A stretch of 36,124 bases of DNA from Aquidulcibacter sp. (GTDB lineage Bacteria > Pseudomonadota > Alphaproteobacteria > Caulobacterales > Aquidulcibacteraceae). The notes beneath the pieces were generated by a model. The model was not told the DNA's origin. It was given only the letters and a program-made list of their open reading frames with translations, and did no database searches. The DNA is taken from assembly GCF_020253525.1 (NCBI RefSeq), contig NZ_JADCBK010000157.1:1-36124 (forward strand), in the 5' to 3' direction. The translations under genes and the position numbers were made by a program. Every line of letters begins with the position of its first letter. Positions within the stretch are counted from its first letter, which is position 1. Shown here in pieces: positions 8,124 through 17,613 of this stretch.

Positions 8124-9629
8124 GTGAAAACAGTGCGGGAAATGGCATTGCGGGGCGGAATTGCGCGTCTGGTAGATACCGGAAGCGGCTTTTCGGCTGT
8201 GCTGATCCGCAATGGGACCATCGTTGCCAAAGTCGATGATGCCGATGGGGCTATGGCCATGGCGCGACTGCAAGGTGGGCACGGGCGGATTGAAAGCCCG
8301 GCAAAAGCCGTCGCCCACTCGCTTGATGATGGTCCTTATCGCGAAGTGGCAGAGCGGATTGAAAAGGCCGAAGGCGGCGTCTTTCTAACGGGCCGCGCCG
8401 GGACCGGCAAAACCACCTTCCTCAAAGCCTTTATGGATGAGACAGACCTTAAAGCCGCGATTGTTGCCCCTTCTGGCATTGCGGCACTGAATGCTGGGGG
8501 CCAAACCATCCATTCCTTGTTCAAGCTTCCACCAGCGATGATCCAGCCGCAAGATGTGCGTCGCGTCCGCGAAGGGCGGATGTTGAAGGCGCTCGACCTT
8601 CTGGTGATTGACGAGATCTCCATGGTGCGCTCGGACCTAATGGATGCAATTGACCGGTCCATGCGGCTCCATCGGGGTGTGCCCAGACCCTTTGGCGGCG
8701 TGCGCCTCTTATGCGTCGGCGATAGCGCACAATTGCCACCTGTTGTGAGCCGTGAGGATGAGCCCATCCTGGAGCAATGGTTTGGCGGGCCTTATTTCTT
8801 CGATGCGCCGTCGGTTAAGGCACTTTCGTGGACTTCGATTGAGCTCTGTCAGGTGTTTCGCCAATCCGATGCCGCTTTCCTCGGCTTGTTGGACCGGATG
8901 CGGCGTGGACGGCCGACGATGGAGGATGCTGAGCTTTTGGACTCCCGCGTGGTGGGTGAACCCCCGCCCTTTTCTGACAAGGATGGCGATGGGGCCATCG
9001 TGCTGACCACCACCAATGAAGCGGCTCGCCGGATTAATGACCTGGAGATGGCGCGCCTTTCAGGCCCGGAAGCTTCTTATGGGGCCAAGGTAGAAGGCCA
9101 GTTTGATGAGCGCATTTTCCCAACCGACAGCGATCTTGTGTTGCGGGTTGGCGCGCGGGTTATGCTGTTGCGCAATGATCCCGACAAACGCTGGGTCAAT
9201 GGCACGTTGGCGACGGTGGTGGACCTTGGCAAAACTTCTGTCTTTGTTCGCATTGGTGGCCGTGTGCATGAGATTGAGCCCGCCGACTGGGAGCGTTATG
9301 TGTACGAGCCCGATCCAGAGGGCGTACCACAGCGCAAAGCGGTGGGTGTGTTCCGGCAAGTGCCGCTGCGGCCCGCTTGGGCCTTGACCGTCCATAAAGC
9401 CCAAGGCCTGACCTTTGACGCTGTCCATGTCGACTTTGGGCGTGGGGCCTTTGCCCATGGTCAGACCTATGTTGCGCTGTCTCGCTGCCGCACTTTGGAG
9501 GGCTTAACACTGTCGCGCCACTTGCGCAGAACCGATGTTCGGGTCGATGATGCGGCCTTCGCCTTTGCAGATAGGGCGGTCTATGCCGATCTTGGCGCGT
9601 TTCGGGTTGGCCGGATTGAGCAGGATTAG
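8124..9629 (+). CDS. Pif1/RecD-like superfamily 1 DNA helicase
   Basis: This is an ATP-dependent 5'-3' type helicase of about 501 residues. After a short N-terminal extension of about 75 residues with no recognised domain come the SF1B motifs in order: Walker A GRAGTGKTTFLKAF, motif Ia APSGIAALNAGGQTIHSLF, Walker B LLVIDEISMV, motif III GDSAQLPPV, an arginine motif QVFRQSD, and near the end LTVHKAQGLTFDAVHVDFGR with YVALSRCRTLEGLTLS. GTG at 8124 is chosen because AAAAGG sits six bases upstream; an in-frame TTG at 8109 is the alternative. It is too short for RecD proper and no recB or recC is nearby, so a Pif1-like role in resolving DNA structures is more likely. The gene stands alone. Confidence 0.85.
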   Translation: MKTVREMALRGGIARLVDTGSGFSAVLIRNGTIVAKVDDADGAMAMARLQGGHGRIESPAKAVAHSLDDGPYREVAERIEKAEGGVFLTGRAGTGKTTFLKAFMDETDLKAAIVAPSGIAALNAGGQTIHSLFKLPPAMIQPQDVRRVREGRMLKALDLLVIDEISMVRSDLMDAIDRSMRLHRGVPRPFGGVRLLCVGDSAQLPPVVSREDEPILEQWFGGPYFFDAPSVKALSWTSIELCQVFRQSDAAFLGLLDRMRRGRPTMEDAELLDSRVVGEPPPFSDKDGDGAIVLTTTNEAARRINDLEMARLSGPEASYGAKVEGQFDERIFPTDSDLVLRVGARVMLLRNDPDKRWVNGTLATVVDLGKTSVFVRIGGRVHEIEPADWERYVYEPDPEGVPQRKAVGVFRQVPLRPAWALTVHKAQGLTFDAVHVDFGRGAFAHGQTYVALSRCRTLEGLTLSRHLRRTDVRVDDAAFAFADRAVYADLGAFRVGRIEQD

Positions 9630-9668
9630 GCCAGTCAGGGTGCACGGATCGCGCCCAAAGGAGTTCTG

Positions 9669-10397
9669 ATGTTCATGCGTTTCCCATCCTTTGCCCGCCC
9701 GTCTTTAAGCTGGGCGCTTGCCGGCTTCATGCTGACGTCGGCGGTCATCAGCTGCGCCCGCGCCGACGACATCAAGGGTTATCTGCCCACAGCGGTTGCG
9801 GTCGCCAATTTCCCTGCCGCTCCAGCTCCTGGCTCTAAAGCAGACCAAGATGACCGTGCGGCTGCCCTCGATCTGCAAGCCAAGCGCACGCCCGAGCGGG
9901 TCGCGCTTGCCCAAGCCGATCAAAAGCTGGAAGTCTTTTCCGCCTTTGGCACGGTGCTCGGCCCACAGGTGACGGCAGAGAGCGCCCCAAGCCTTGCCCG
10001 CCTAATGGCCCGTGCTTCGCGCGACGTTGGCGCAACGGTTCTTCCCTTTAAAGAGCTTTACAAGCGCCCCCGCCCACCCTTGGCCGACCCAGCCGTGGTG
10101 CCTTGCGTCCGTTTACCGGAAAATGGCTTGAACTCTTACCCCTCTGGCCACGCCATGTGGGGCGCGATGGTCGGCACACTCTTGGCAGAACTCGCCCCCT
10201 CAAAAGCAGAGGCCTTTAAAGCACGGGGTCGCGACTATGGCCTCAGCCGTGCCGTGTGCGGCGTGCATTACCCCAGCGACGTTGCCGCAGGCCAAGCCCT
10301 CAGCGCCGCGCTTTTGGCGGAATTGCGCAAGGATCCTGCCTTCAAAGCGGACTATGAGGCCGCAAAGGCTGAGCTCGCAGCTCTGATAAAGCCCTAA
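9669..10397 (+). CDS. Secreted PAP2-family (class A type) acid phosphatase
   Basis: This 242-residue exported phosphatase carries the complete three-part vanadium-haloperoxidase/PAP2 active site: KELYKRPRP (K-X6-RP), YPSGHAMWG (PSGH) and SRAVCGVHYPSD (SR-X5-H-X3-D). The N-terminus is a signal sequence (SWALAGFMLTSAVISCARA). Cleavage after ARA would give a soluble periplasmic enzyme, but VISC also fits a loose lipobox, so a lipoprotein is possible. The layout matches bacterial non-specific acid phosphatases (PhoN-like), which free phosphate from organic esters. An AAAGGAG ribosome site precedes the ATG. Its stop codon TAA directly touches the stop codon of the convergent ppc gene. Confidence 0.88.
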   Translation: MFMRFPSFARPSLSWALAGFMLTSAVISCARADDIKGYLPTAVAVANFPAAPAPGSKADQDDRAAALDLQAKRTPERVALAQADQKLEVFSAFGTVLGPQVTAESAPSLARLMARASRDVGATVLPFKELYKRPRPPLADPAVVPCVRLPENGLNSYPSGHAMWGAMVGTLLAELAPSKAEAFKARGRDYGLSRAVCGVHYPSDVAAGQALSAALLAELRKDPAFKADYEAAKAELAALIKP

Positions 10398-13079
10398 TCA
10401 GCCCGTATTGCGCAGGCCGGCGGAAATGCCGTTAATCGTCAATTGAATGCCTTTTTTGACGGTTTCGGCCTGCGCTTCGTCTTGGCCTGCGCGCAATCGC
10501 TGGATCAATTTCACTTGCAACAGATTCAACGGATCGAGATAGGGCATGCGTAGGCTGATCGAATGGGCAAGCGCCGGATTATTGCCCACCAATTCCGCCC
10601 GCCCGGTCACAAGCTCCAAGGCTTCCAATGTCTTATGCCATTCCGCTTCAATGCGGGCGAAAATGGCCTTTGCCATCTCTTGATCGTCCACCAACTCACT
10701 ATAGCGGCGCGCAATCTCTAGATTGGCTTTGGCTAGGACCATTTCGATGTTGGAAACAAGATTGGCGAAATAGGGGCTGGATTGATAGAGCGCCTTGAGC
10801 TCTCCCGCTGCCGATGCACCCACGGCTTCTTGATACCCCGTAATAGCACTACCAAAGCCATACCAACCCGGCAGGTTGACGCGGGCTTGTGACCAGCTGA
10901 ACACCCACGGAATGGCGCGCAAATCTTCAATGCGACCTGAGGCGGTGCGGGCCGCAGGACGGCTGCCAATCTTGAGGTCCACAATCTCCTTTAACGGGGT
11001 CGATTGGTGGAAATAGCGTGCAAAATCAGGTGTATCATAAACAAGGCTGCGATAGGCTTTAAAAGCCAAATCACTTAAGCGCGGCATGATCCGGCTTAAG
11101 GCTTCTTCTTGTGCTTGGTCGACTGGATGTAGTGCCGCCTCAAGGCTTGCCCCCACCAAGGTTTCCAACGACACCCGCGCGCTATCTGGATGGCCATACT
11201 TTGAGGAGATAACCTCGCCTTGCTCGGTCACCGACAAGCCCGATTCCATGCTGCCAGCAGGCAGTGCGGCAATCGCATCGCGCGAAGATCCGCCGCCCCG
11301 ACCAATCGAGCCGCCGCGACCGTGGAAGAAGCGCATGGTCACGCCCAATTCCTTGCCCAAAGCGACAAGCCGCCCAATAGCCCCGCGCACTTCCCAATTG
11401 GCCGTCAAATAACCGCCATCCTTATTGCTGTCGGAATAGCCAATCATCACTTCTTGCACCGGATTGGTCGCAGCACGCGCGCGGGCGACTTCTGGCAAGG
11501 TCAGCCAAGTCCGCATGATGGCTTCGCTGGCCTGCAAGTCTGCAATGGTTTCAAACAAGGGGGCGATGGCAATTTGCGGGCTGGGATCGGGCGATACTGC
11601 AAACAGCCCACCTTCTTTCAGCAAGAGGGCCACTTCCAAAAGATCAGACACACTGTCAGTCTTGGAGACGATGACGCGCCGCAAGACTTCCTCGCCCACT
11701 GCGGTGCGGATGGCCCCAGCTTGCCAAAAAACTTCCAATTCTTTCAGCGTTTCTGCGCCATATTTGGCATAAGGTGTGGTTAGATTACGGGGCGAACGCC
11801 ATTGTGCGCGCAACAGCTCAATGCGGGCTTCCTCGGACAGGCTCGCATAATCGGCTTCAATACCCGCAGCGGCCAGTAATTCGCCAATCGTGCGTTCATG
11901 CACGTCTGAGTTTTGGCGCAATTCCATCTGGGCGAAGTGGAACCCAAAGACTTTCACGCCGGTGATCAAGCGCGCGAGACGTCCATCGGCGACATCGCCT
12001 GCGGCATGGGCCCGCAAAGACTCGCCGACGATCTCAAGATCGGCAATCAATTCGCTGGGGCCTTGATAGGCTAAGGCCTCCAAATCGGTCGGTCGGGCAG
12101 GGGGTCTTTTGGTAATCGCCTGATAGGTTGCGGCCAGACGGGCATAAATGCCCCTAATCGCCTGCCGATACGGCTCGTCTGCGCGATGGGGGGAGGCATC
12201 GTGCCCGGCTTCTGCCAAGCGCGCCAAATCGGGTGACACGGAGGTAAGTTCAGTCGAAATCGACAATTCGCTGCCCAGTTGGTGCAATTCTTCAAGAAAA
12301 GAGCTCAACAGCAGGCTCGCATGCGACATCACCGCATGGGTCAGGGTTTGGGCATTCACGAAGGGATTGCCGTCGCGATCGCCACCAACCCAAGAGCCAA
12401 CCCGCAAAATCCCCGGCAATTCCGTGCCCAAACGCCGTTCCAGCCGACGGATAAGGTTGGGCATCTCTTTCAGGAAGGAACGACCCAAAACGCTCGCGAC
12501 ATTGGCGATTTCGTCAGCCACTTCAATGCGTTCCCCCCGCAGCACGCGGGTTTGCCACAAAAGCCGGATTTCGCGGCGTAACCGCTCCACCCGCATATCG
12601 CGCCCATCGACGAGATCAATCCGCGCATCCAATGTGTCAGAGATCGCAGCTTCGCGGTCCAGCACGCTTTTGCGGCGCACTTCGGTGGGATGGGCGGTGA
12701 GGATGGGGGCTATGACCATTTTGGACAACACGTCAGACACATGCGCCACGGTCAGGTCTGGCCGCGTGTTTAAGAGTGCCAACGGGTCTTGGCGCACGGC
12801 TTGGGTACGGCTGACATAGTCATCAGCCAGATTGGCCAATTGCGAAAAAACGCAAAACCCGTGGATGAAGACAAGCGTTTCATCCAGCTCTAGCCCATCC
12901 AGCAAGCTGACGGTGGCCCCTTGCGGTGCTTGGCCGCGATATTCGCGCACCGATTCTGCGCGAATGGTTTCAATGGCCTCAAACAGGGCGTCGCCATGCT
13001 GGTCCTTGATGACCTCCCCTAACAGGGCACCTAAGTCTTTGATTAAGTCGCGGGCGGACGCAGGATTGGTATCGGGCAT
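10398..13079 (-). CDS. ppc: Phosphoenolpyruvate carboxylase
   Basis: This cytoplasmic enzyme of about 893 residues fixes bicarbonate onto PEP to give oxaloacetate. It carries the family signatures: LTAHPTEVRRKSVLDRE near residue 140, GSWVGGDRDGNPFVN, GYSDSNKDGGYLTANW, FFHGRGGSIGRGGG (the catalytic glycine/arginine loop) and the conserved C-terminal GISAGLRNTG. It appears intact. The ATG at 13079 gives the family-like start, but an in-frame TTG at 13097 has a better ribosome site (AAGGA), so the start is open. The gene follows the CitE/malyl-CoA-lyase-like gene in the same direction with a gap of about 116 bases, and the two may be cotranscribed. PEP carboxylase is the main anaplerotic CO2-fixing enzyme in many aerobic anoxygenic phototrophs, but it is also a general housekeeping enzyme. 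Confidence 0.95.
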   Translation of the reverse strand: MPDTNPASARDLIKDLGALLGEVIKDQHGDALFEAIETIRAESVREYRGQAPQGATVSLLDGLELDETLVFIHGFCVFSQLANLADDYVSRTQAVRQDPLALLNTRPDLTVAHVSDVLSKMVIAPILTAHPTEVRRKSVLDREAAISDTLDARIDLVDGRDMRVERLRREIRLLWQTRVLRGERIEVADEIANVASVLGRSFLKEMPNLIRRLERRLGTELPGILRVGSWVGGDRDGNPFVNAQTLTHAVMSHASLLLSSFLEELHQLGSELSISTELTSVSPDLARLAEAGHDASPHRADEPYRQAIRGIYARLAATYQAITKRPPARPTDLEALAYQGPSELIADLEIVGESLRAHAAGDVADGRLARLITGVKVFGFHFAQMELRQNSDVHERTIGELLAAAGIEADYASLSEEARIELLRAQWRSPRNLTTPYAKYGAETLKELEVFWQAGAIRTAVGEEVLRRVIVSKTDSVSDLLEVALLLKEGGLFAVSPDPSPQIAIAPLFETIADLQASEAIMRTWLTLPEVARARAATNPVQEVMIGYSDSNKDGGYLTANWEVRGAIGRLVALGKELGVTMRFFHGRGGSIGRGGGSSRDAIAALPAGSMESGLSVTEQGEVISSKYGHPDSARVSLETLVGASLEAALHPVDQAQEEALSRIMPRLSDLAFKAYRSLVYDTPDFARYFHQSTPLKEIVDLKIGSRPAARTASGRIEDLRAIPWVFSWSQARVNLPGWYGFGSAITGYQEAVGASAAGELKALYQSSPYFANLVSNIEMVLAKANLEIARRYSELVDDQEMAKAIFARIEAEWHKTLEALELVTGRAELVGNNPALAHSISLRMPYLDPLNLLQVKLIQRLRAGQDEAQAETVKKGIQLTINGISAGLRNTG

Positions 13080-13195
13080 GCCGCCATTTGACGGCAAGTT
13101 TCCTTAAGGGCAAGGGCATGACTGCGTTGCCCATTGGTACAGCTGCAGCCGCCTTTGGGGCGAGCATTGGCTGCCCGCCCGACAGGCAGGGCCAA

Positions 13196-14260
13196 CTAAA
13201 AGCCGTAGGCTGCGGCCATATCTGGATCCTTGGCGGCGACCAGTTTGGCGCTATCGACCATGACTTTGGCTTGCTTCCAGGTCGCGTCATCCTGCATTTT
13301 GCCGTCCAGCATGGCCACGCCGCTGCCATCGGGCATGGCTTCTAGGATACGCTTGGCAAAGGCGACTTCGGCGGGATCGGGGCTGAAGACTTTCTTCGCA
13401 ATGGCAATTTGGTCTGGGTGGAGAGACCATGCCCCCGCACAGCCCATGATGAAGGCGTTGCGGAATTGCTGTTCGCAGGCCTCAAGGTCCTTAATGTCGC
13501 CAAACGGGCCGTAGAAGGGTTTGATACCGGCAGTTTGGCAAGCATCGACCATTTTTGCGAAGGTATAGTGCCACAAATCCTGCTGAACGCTGACCCGGGC
13601 GCTGCCGTCCGCATGGGGGTCTTCCACCACGCGATACCCCGGATGACCCCCGCCCACGCGGGTTGTCTTCATCGCGCGGCTGGCGGCTAAATCGGCAGGG
13701 CCAAGGCTGATGCCCTGCATGCGGGGGCTGGCTAAGGCAATTGCATCCACATTGGCCACGCCTTCAGCGGTTTCCAAGATCGCGTGCAATTGGATCGGGC
13801 GGGTGACGCCTGCTTTAGCTTCTAATTGGGCAAGCAATTGATCCAGATAGTGAATATCCCAAGGTCCTTCGACCTTGGGCACCATGATGACATCCAGTTT
13901 GTTGCCAACAGCGGCGACGATTTCCATCACATCGTCCAGCATCCAGGGGCTATTTAAGCAATTGATGCGAGTCCACAGGCCCGTGCCCATCGCGGCAAAA
14001 TCTGTCGCGCGCGCCATATCGATAAAGCCAGCACGTGCGGCTTCCTTCGCGTCTGCCGGGATCGCATCTTCCAAATTGCCCAGAATAACGTCCACGCCCT
14101 TGGCAATCTCTGGCACTTTGGCGCGCACTTTTTCCAGATGTGGCGGCACGAAATGGATCATCCGCTCCACCTTGATCGGCAGGTCACGGTAAGGCGCAGG
14201 CGCACCAATGGCGAGGGGCTTGAAGAAGGCGCGGGGAGTTTTCATGAGCATGAGTTCCAT
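13196..14260 (-). CDS. CitE-family malyl-CoA / beta-methylmalyl-CoA lyase-like enzyme
   Basis: This HpcH/HpaI-CitE superfamily TIM-barrel protein of about 354 residues most resembles L-malyl-CoA/beta-methylmalyl-CoA lyases. Visible landmarks are [15 protein letters not shown], the metal-ligand glutamate in [17 protein letters not shown], the metal-ligand aspartate in [23 protein letters not shown] and a C-terminal helix [12 protein letters not shown]. Such enzymes cleave malyl-CoA to glyoxylate and acetyl-CoA, or methylmalyl-CoA to glyoxylate and propionyl-CoA, in the ethylmalonyl-CoA pathway or serine cycle. Related paralogues are thioesterases, so the exact substrate is not certain. Three in-frame ATGs (14260, 14251, 14245) compete as the start. 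Upstream of ppc in the same direction, it recalls ppc-mcl pairing in C1/C2 assimilation, but no other gene of those pathways is here. Confidence 0.75.
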   Translation of the reverse strand: MELMLMKTPRAFFKPLAIGAPAPYRDLPIKVERMIHFVPPHLEKVRAKVPEIAKGVDVILGNLEDAIPADAKEAARAGFIDMARATDFAAMGTGLWTRINCLNSPWMLDDVMEIVAAVGNKLDVIMVPKVEGPWDIHYLDQLLAQLEAKAGVTRPIQLHAILETAEGVANVDAIALASPRMQGISLGPADLAASRAMKTTRVGGGHPGYRVVEDPHADGSARVSVQQDLWHYTFAKMVDACQTAGIKPFYGPFGDIKDLEACEQQFRNAFIMGCAGAWSLHPDQIAIAKKVFSPDPAEVAFAKRILEAMPDGSGVAMLDGKMQDDATWKQAKVMVDSAKLVAAKDPDMAAAYGF

Positions 14261-14354
14261 ATTTTGATTTTTCTCTGCGCTAGGCTGACCAAGCCAAAAG
14301 GTCAACGCAGCAAGGGGGTTCGCAAGCGGCTAAATGCTGCGCTAAACGCTTCTG

Positions 14355-15113
14355 ATGCAGCGTTGGAAACTGACCCTTGAGTATGACGGCACTAATTTCG
14401 CTGGTTGGCAAAGCCAATCGGACGGGAAAGGCGTGCAAGATACGGTAGAGCGCGCCATTGTGGCGATTGAAGGCGAATTGCGCCGTACCCATGCCGCCGG
14501 GCGCACAGATCGGGGCGTGCATGCCACTGGCCAAGTTATCCATGTCGATCTTGCCAAGAATTGGGCCCCGTTCCGCTTGCAAGAGGCGTTGAACGCGTGG
14601 CTCCGCGACTTGGGTCCGGTTTCGGTGCGCGAGGTTGAGGCCGTGCCCGATAGTTTCCATGCGCGATTTTCCGCCCAAGCCCGCGGTTATTTGTTCCGGA
14701 TGGTCGACCGCCGCCCGCCTTTGACCTTGGAACTCGGCCGCGTGTGGCGCGTCTCGCAGGATCATGATGTCGACCGAATGCAAGAAGCGGCCAATTATCT
14801 TCTGGGCACGCATGACTTTACCACGTTCCGCGATGCCGATTGTCAGGCCAAAAGCCCCATCAAGACTTTAAGCCGATTTGAGTTGCGCCGCGTTGAAGGC
14901 GTCTTCGGGCCAGAGATTCAGGCCCGCGTGCAGGCGCGATCTTTCTTGCATCGCCAAGTCCGTTCCATGATGGGGACATTATCGGAAGTGGGGCGCGGGA
15001 AATGGAGCCCCGAAGATGTTCGCGATGCGTTGGAGGCCCGGGACCGTAAGCGGTGTGGCCCAGTAGCACCAAGCGACGGTCTTTATCTGACCGACGTCTT
15101 CTATGATCTGTAG
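14355..15113 (+). CDS. truA: tRNA pseudouridine(38-40) synthase
   Basis: This 252-residue enzyme isomerises uridines 38-40 in the tRNA anticodon arm. It opens with the family motif LTLEYDGTNFAGWQ. The catalytic aspartate is in AGRTDRGVHATGQV. Later come the conserved YLLGTHDFTTFRD segment and FLHRQVRSMMGTLSEVGRGK. The length is standard. It diverges from the CitE-like gene across about 94 bases and ends three bases before the stop of the convergent chorismate mutase gene. Confidence 0.96.
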   Translation: MQRWKLTLEYDGTNFAGWQSQSDGKGVQDTVERAIVAIEGELRRTHAAGRTDRGVHATGQVIHVDLAKNWAPFRLQEALNAWLRDLGPVSVREVEAVPDSFHARFSAQARGYLFRMVDRRPPLTLELGRVWRVSQDHDVDRMQEAANYLLGTHDFTTFRDADCQAKSPIKTLSRFELRRVEGVFGPEIQARVQARSFLHRQVRSMMGTLSEVGRGKWSPEDVRDALEARDRKRCGPVAPSDGLYLTDVFYDL

Positions 15114-15116
15114 CGT

Positions 15117-15866
15117 TTAGGCTAAAGCAAAACAGCCAATCAGGCGGACGCCATTTTCTAACGGCGCGTCAGGCGCAATGAAACCCGCGACTTGGATTAA
15201 GGCTAGTTCTCCCCGCTCGCTCAAACATGTGCCAGCATGTTTTTCCAGCGCTGCTTTCGGGCCCGCGAGCAGACTGATGTCACCGCCCGATGCTTCCGGC
15301 ACCCGGTTGGCCAATAGTAAGGAAGCCGGTGCGCCTTGGGTCACAATTTGTGGGCTTGCCGCACATACATGCACACCTGCCAAGCGATCATCTAACAAAT
15401 CAGCCCACCAACTTTCCCGCTCCCCCGGCCAAGGCAAGCAGGCGATGGTTCTTGCCCCGTGTTTTGCGGCCAGCAACGCTTCGGATGCTGATAAGATGCG
15501 CGTCTCACTGGCTGATCCAAACGCCAGTTTCGCCCAGGGGGCTGCTTCCAAAGTGGTCACGACATCCAGCCCACCTTGGGCGGCGAGATTGGCGGAAATC
15601 AGCGCCCGCCACACGGCTGCTGCTAAGGCCGGATCAAGGTTTGGCTCTCGTGCTATCAGCCCGCGCAGAATGTCGATCTCGCGCGCGGGACGCCACCCAA
15701 ACCCAGAATCGCCAGCCGCCTTTTTGGCTTCTGCAATGGCGCGCGCCAGGCCCGAGCGTTGCGCAATCAAGCGTGCCAATTGCCCGTCAATGGCATCAAT
15801 CGCCTCCCGCAGGGCCGTCATATCGGTGGGTGAAGGGGCAGACGAACTTGGTGCGGGCATATTCAT
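15117..15866 (-). CDS. AroQ-type chorismate mutase with C-terminal extension
   Basis: This 249-residue protein has an N-terminal AroQ-class chorismate mutase domain (residues of about 15-100). LREAIDAIDGQLARLIAQRS holds the first two active-site arginines, AEAKKAAG the lysine, and FGWRPAREIDILRGL the arginine/glutamate pair. The enzyme converts chorismate to prephenate for phenylalanine and tyrosine. The remaining 150 residues are a less recognisable domain seen in alphaproteobacterial chorismate mutases; there is no prephenate dehydratase or dehydrogenase signature that I can see. The ATG at 15866 has a TGAGG sequence just upstream. The gene is monocistronic and divergent from murJ. Confidence 0.85.
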   Translation of the reverse strand: MNMPAPSSSAPSPTDMTALREAIDAIDGQLARLIAQRSGLARAIAEAKKAAGDSGFGWRPAREIDILRGLIAREPNLDPALAAAVWRALISANLAAQGGLDVVTTLEAAPWAKLAFGSASETRILSASEALLAAKHGARTIACLPWPGERESWWADLLDDRLAGVHVCAASPQIVTQGAPASLLLANRVPEASGGDISLLAGPKAALEKHAGTCLSERGELALIQVAGFIAPDAPLENGVRLIGCFALA

Positions 15867-15993
15867 GCCTCAACCATGGTGAAAAAACCTTGTTTGCGCA
15901 AGATAATTGCCTGAATTTGGTCAATGTCAGCAGCCACCCTCCCGCAATTCATTCGCACAGGTTAGTGGTGCACCAACTGGAGCTAATCTGACG

Positions 15994-17598
15994 ATGTCGC
16001 TTGCCCGCAATACCCTTGTCCAAGCTGGGTTCACGTTGTTGAGCCGCCTGTTGGGCTATGCCCGAGACCGGGCAATCTCCAATCTATTGGGTGCCGGTTG
16101 GGTGGGCGACGCATTCGCGACAGCGCAAACTTTCCCAAACCTGTTCCGGCGTATCTTGGCCGAAGGGGCTTTCAGTCAGGCCTTCGTGCCGCTTTACGCC
16201 AAAACGCAGGCCGAGATTGGCAAGGATAAGGCCGCCGAAGTGGCAAGCCAAGCTTTCTCGGTGCTGACTTTGGTTGCGGCCATGGTCACGATCTTGGCGC
16301 AACTGGCCATGCCGTGGATCATGCTGGTGATCCATGGTGGCTATGCCGACAAGCCGCAGGCGTTTCAGTTTGCCATTCTGCTTACCCAGATCACCATGCC
16401 CTATCTGGTCGGCATGGCGATGAGTTCCTTGTTTTCAGGTGTCTTGAACACTGCCGGTAAGTTCGCCCTGTCTGCTGCCGCGCCAACCCTATTAAATCTG
16501 ACCATCCTTGCCGCAGTCATTTTTGTGCGAGAGCCGACCCAAGCTGCCATGAATGCGGCGGTGGCGATTACCATTGCCGGGGTGTTGCAGGCCACCGCAC
16601 TTTATATTGGCTGTCGGCGCTTAGGTGTTCGGATCGGCTTTCGGGTGCCGCGTTTGACGCCAGAGGTGAAGGCCATTGTGACCGTCATGGGTCCGTCGGT
16701 GATCGCAGGTAGTGCCACGCATTTGAACGTGCTGGTTAGCCAGTCCTTGTCGAGCTTTGAGGTCGGGGCAAAGTCTTGGCTCTATGCGGCCGACCGCTTG
16801 TTTCAATTACCCCTTGGCCTGATTGGCGTAGCCATTGGGGTGGCATTACTGCCGCGCCTCGCACGCGCAGTGGCCAGTCCGGAAACGGGCGACGATACTA
16901 AAGCTTTGGACGAAGCCTTTGTCTTGTCTATGGCCTTTACCCTGCCCGCCGCTGCGGCCTTGGTCGTGGTGCCCTTCTTCCTGATGCAGGGCTTTTGGGC
17001 TGGTGGCCAGTTTACCGAGGCTGATGCCCGCGCCACTGCAGATGCCTTGTTCCATTATGGCTGGGGTGTGCCCGCCTTTGTGTTGATCCGTATTCTAGCC
17101 CCGCCCTTCTTCGCGCGCGGCGATACCAAAAGGCCGATGAATTTTGCCTTGATCAGCGTTCTGGTGAACATTGGCCTAGGGGCATCTTTGTTCTTTGGTT
17201 TGCGGGCTTTAGGTCTGCAAGGCTATGTCGGGCTTGCAATCGCCGCAAGCGTAGCGGGATGGGTGAACGCGCTTTTATTGGCAGCGACCTTGTTGCGAGA
17301 GAAGAATTGGCGGCCAGAGCCTTGGGTGATTGGCAAGTTCTTCCGTATCCTGATTGCCACCTGCGCCATGGCGGCGGTGTTGGGTTTTGCCGCATTGAAC
17401 CGCGTACCGATTGAAGGCTGGTTTGAGGCCAGACTGGTATTTGGTAAGGAAGTGGCGACTTTATTGGTTTGCTTGCTGGGTGCGATCGTTTATGCGGCAG
17501 TCGCCTTCCTCGTACGGGCGGTAACCATGGCCGACATCAAGCTCGCGCTACAAAAGCCAGCTGGGGCACCTGCCGCCTCGGCGCAAGATGAGTTTTAG
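15994..17598 (+). CDS. murJ: Lipid II flippase MurJ
   Basis: This 534-residue polytopic membrane protein moves lipid II across the inner membrane for peptidoglycan synthesis. The start at 15994 gives the canonical MurJ N-terminus MSLARNTLVQAGFTLLSRLL, with GGAG about 11 bases upstream; the longer frame from a TTG at 15907 adds 29 unrelated residues and is rejected. Family landmarks are GYARDRAISNLLGAG, NLFRRILAEGAFSQAFVPLY, LPLGLIGVAIGVALLPRLAR and a run of about 14 hydrophobic helices. The trpS gene begins 15 bases after its stop, a murJ-trpS pairing common in Alphaproteobacteria. Confidence 0.96.
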   Translation: MSLARNTLVQAGFTLLSRLLGYARDRAISNLLGAGWVGDAFATAQTFPNLFRRILAEGAFSQAFVPLYAKTQAEIGKDKAAEVASQAFSVLTLVAAMVTILAQLAMPWIMLVIHGGYADKPQAFQFAILLTQITMPYLVGMAMSSLFSGVLNTAGKFALSAAAPTLLNLTILAAVIFVREPTQAAMNAAVAITIAGVLQATALYIGCRRLGVRIGFRVPRLTPEVKAIVTVMGPSVIAGSATHLNVLVSQSLSSFEVGAKSWLYAADRLFQLPLGLIGVAIGVALLPRLARAVASPETGDDTKALDEAFVLSMAFTLPAAAALVVVPFFLMQGFWAGGQFTEADARATADALFHYGWGVPAFVLIRILAPPFFARGDTKRPMNFALISVLVNIGLGASLFFGLRALGLQGYVGLAIAASVAGWVNALLLAATLLREKNWRPEPWVIGKFFRILIATCAMAAVLGFAALNRVPIEGWFEARLVFGKEVATLLVCLLGAIVYAAVAFLVRAVTMADIKLALQKPAGAPAASAQDEF

Positions 17599-17613
17599 AG
17601 TAAGAAGACAGAC

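Noticed and set aside
8124-9629. Calling this gene recD
   Set aside because: It is shorter than RecD, has no recBC partners, and its motifs are of the general Pif1/RecD-like class.
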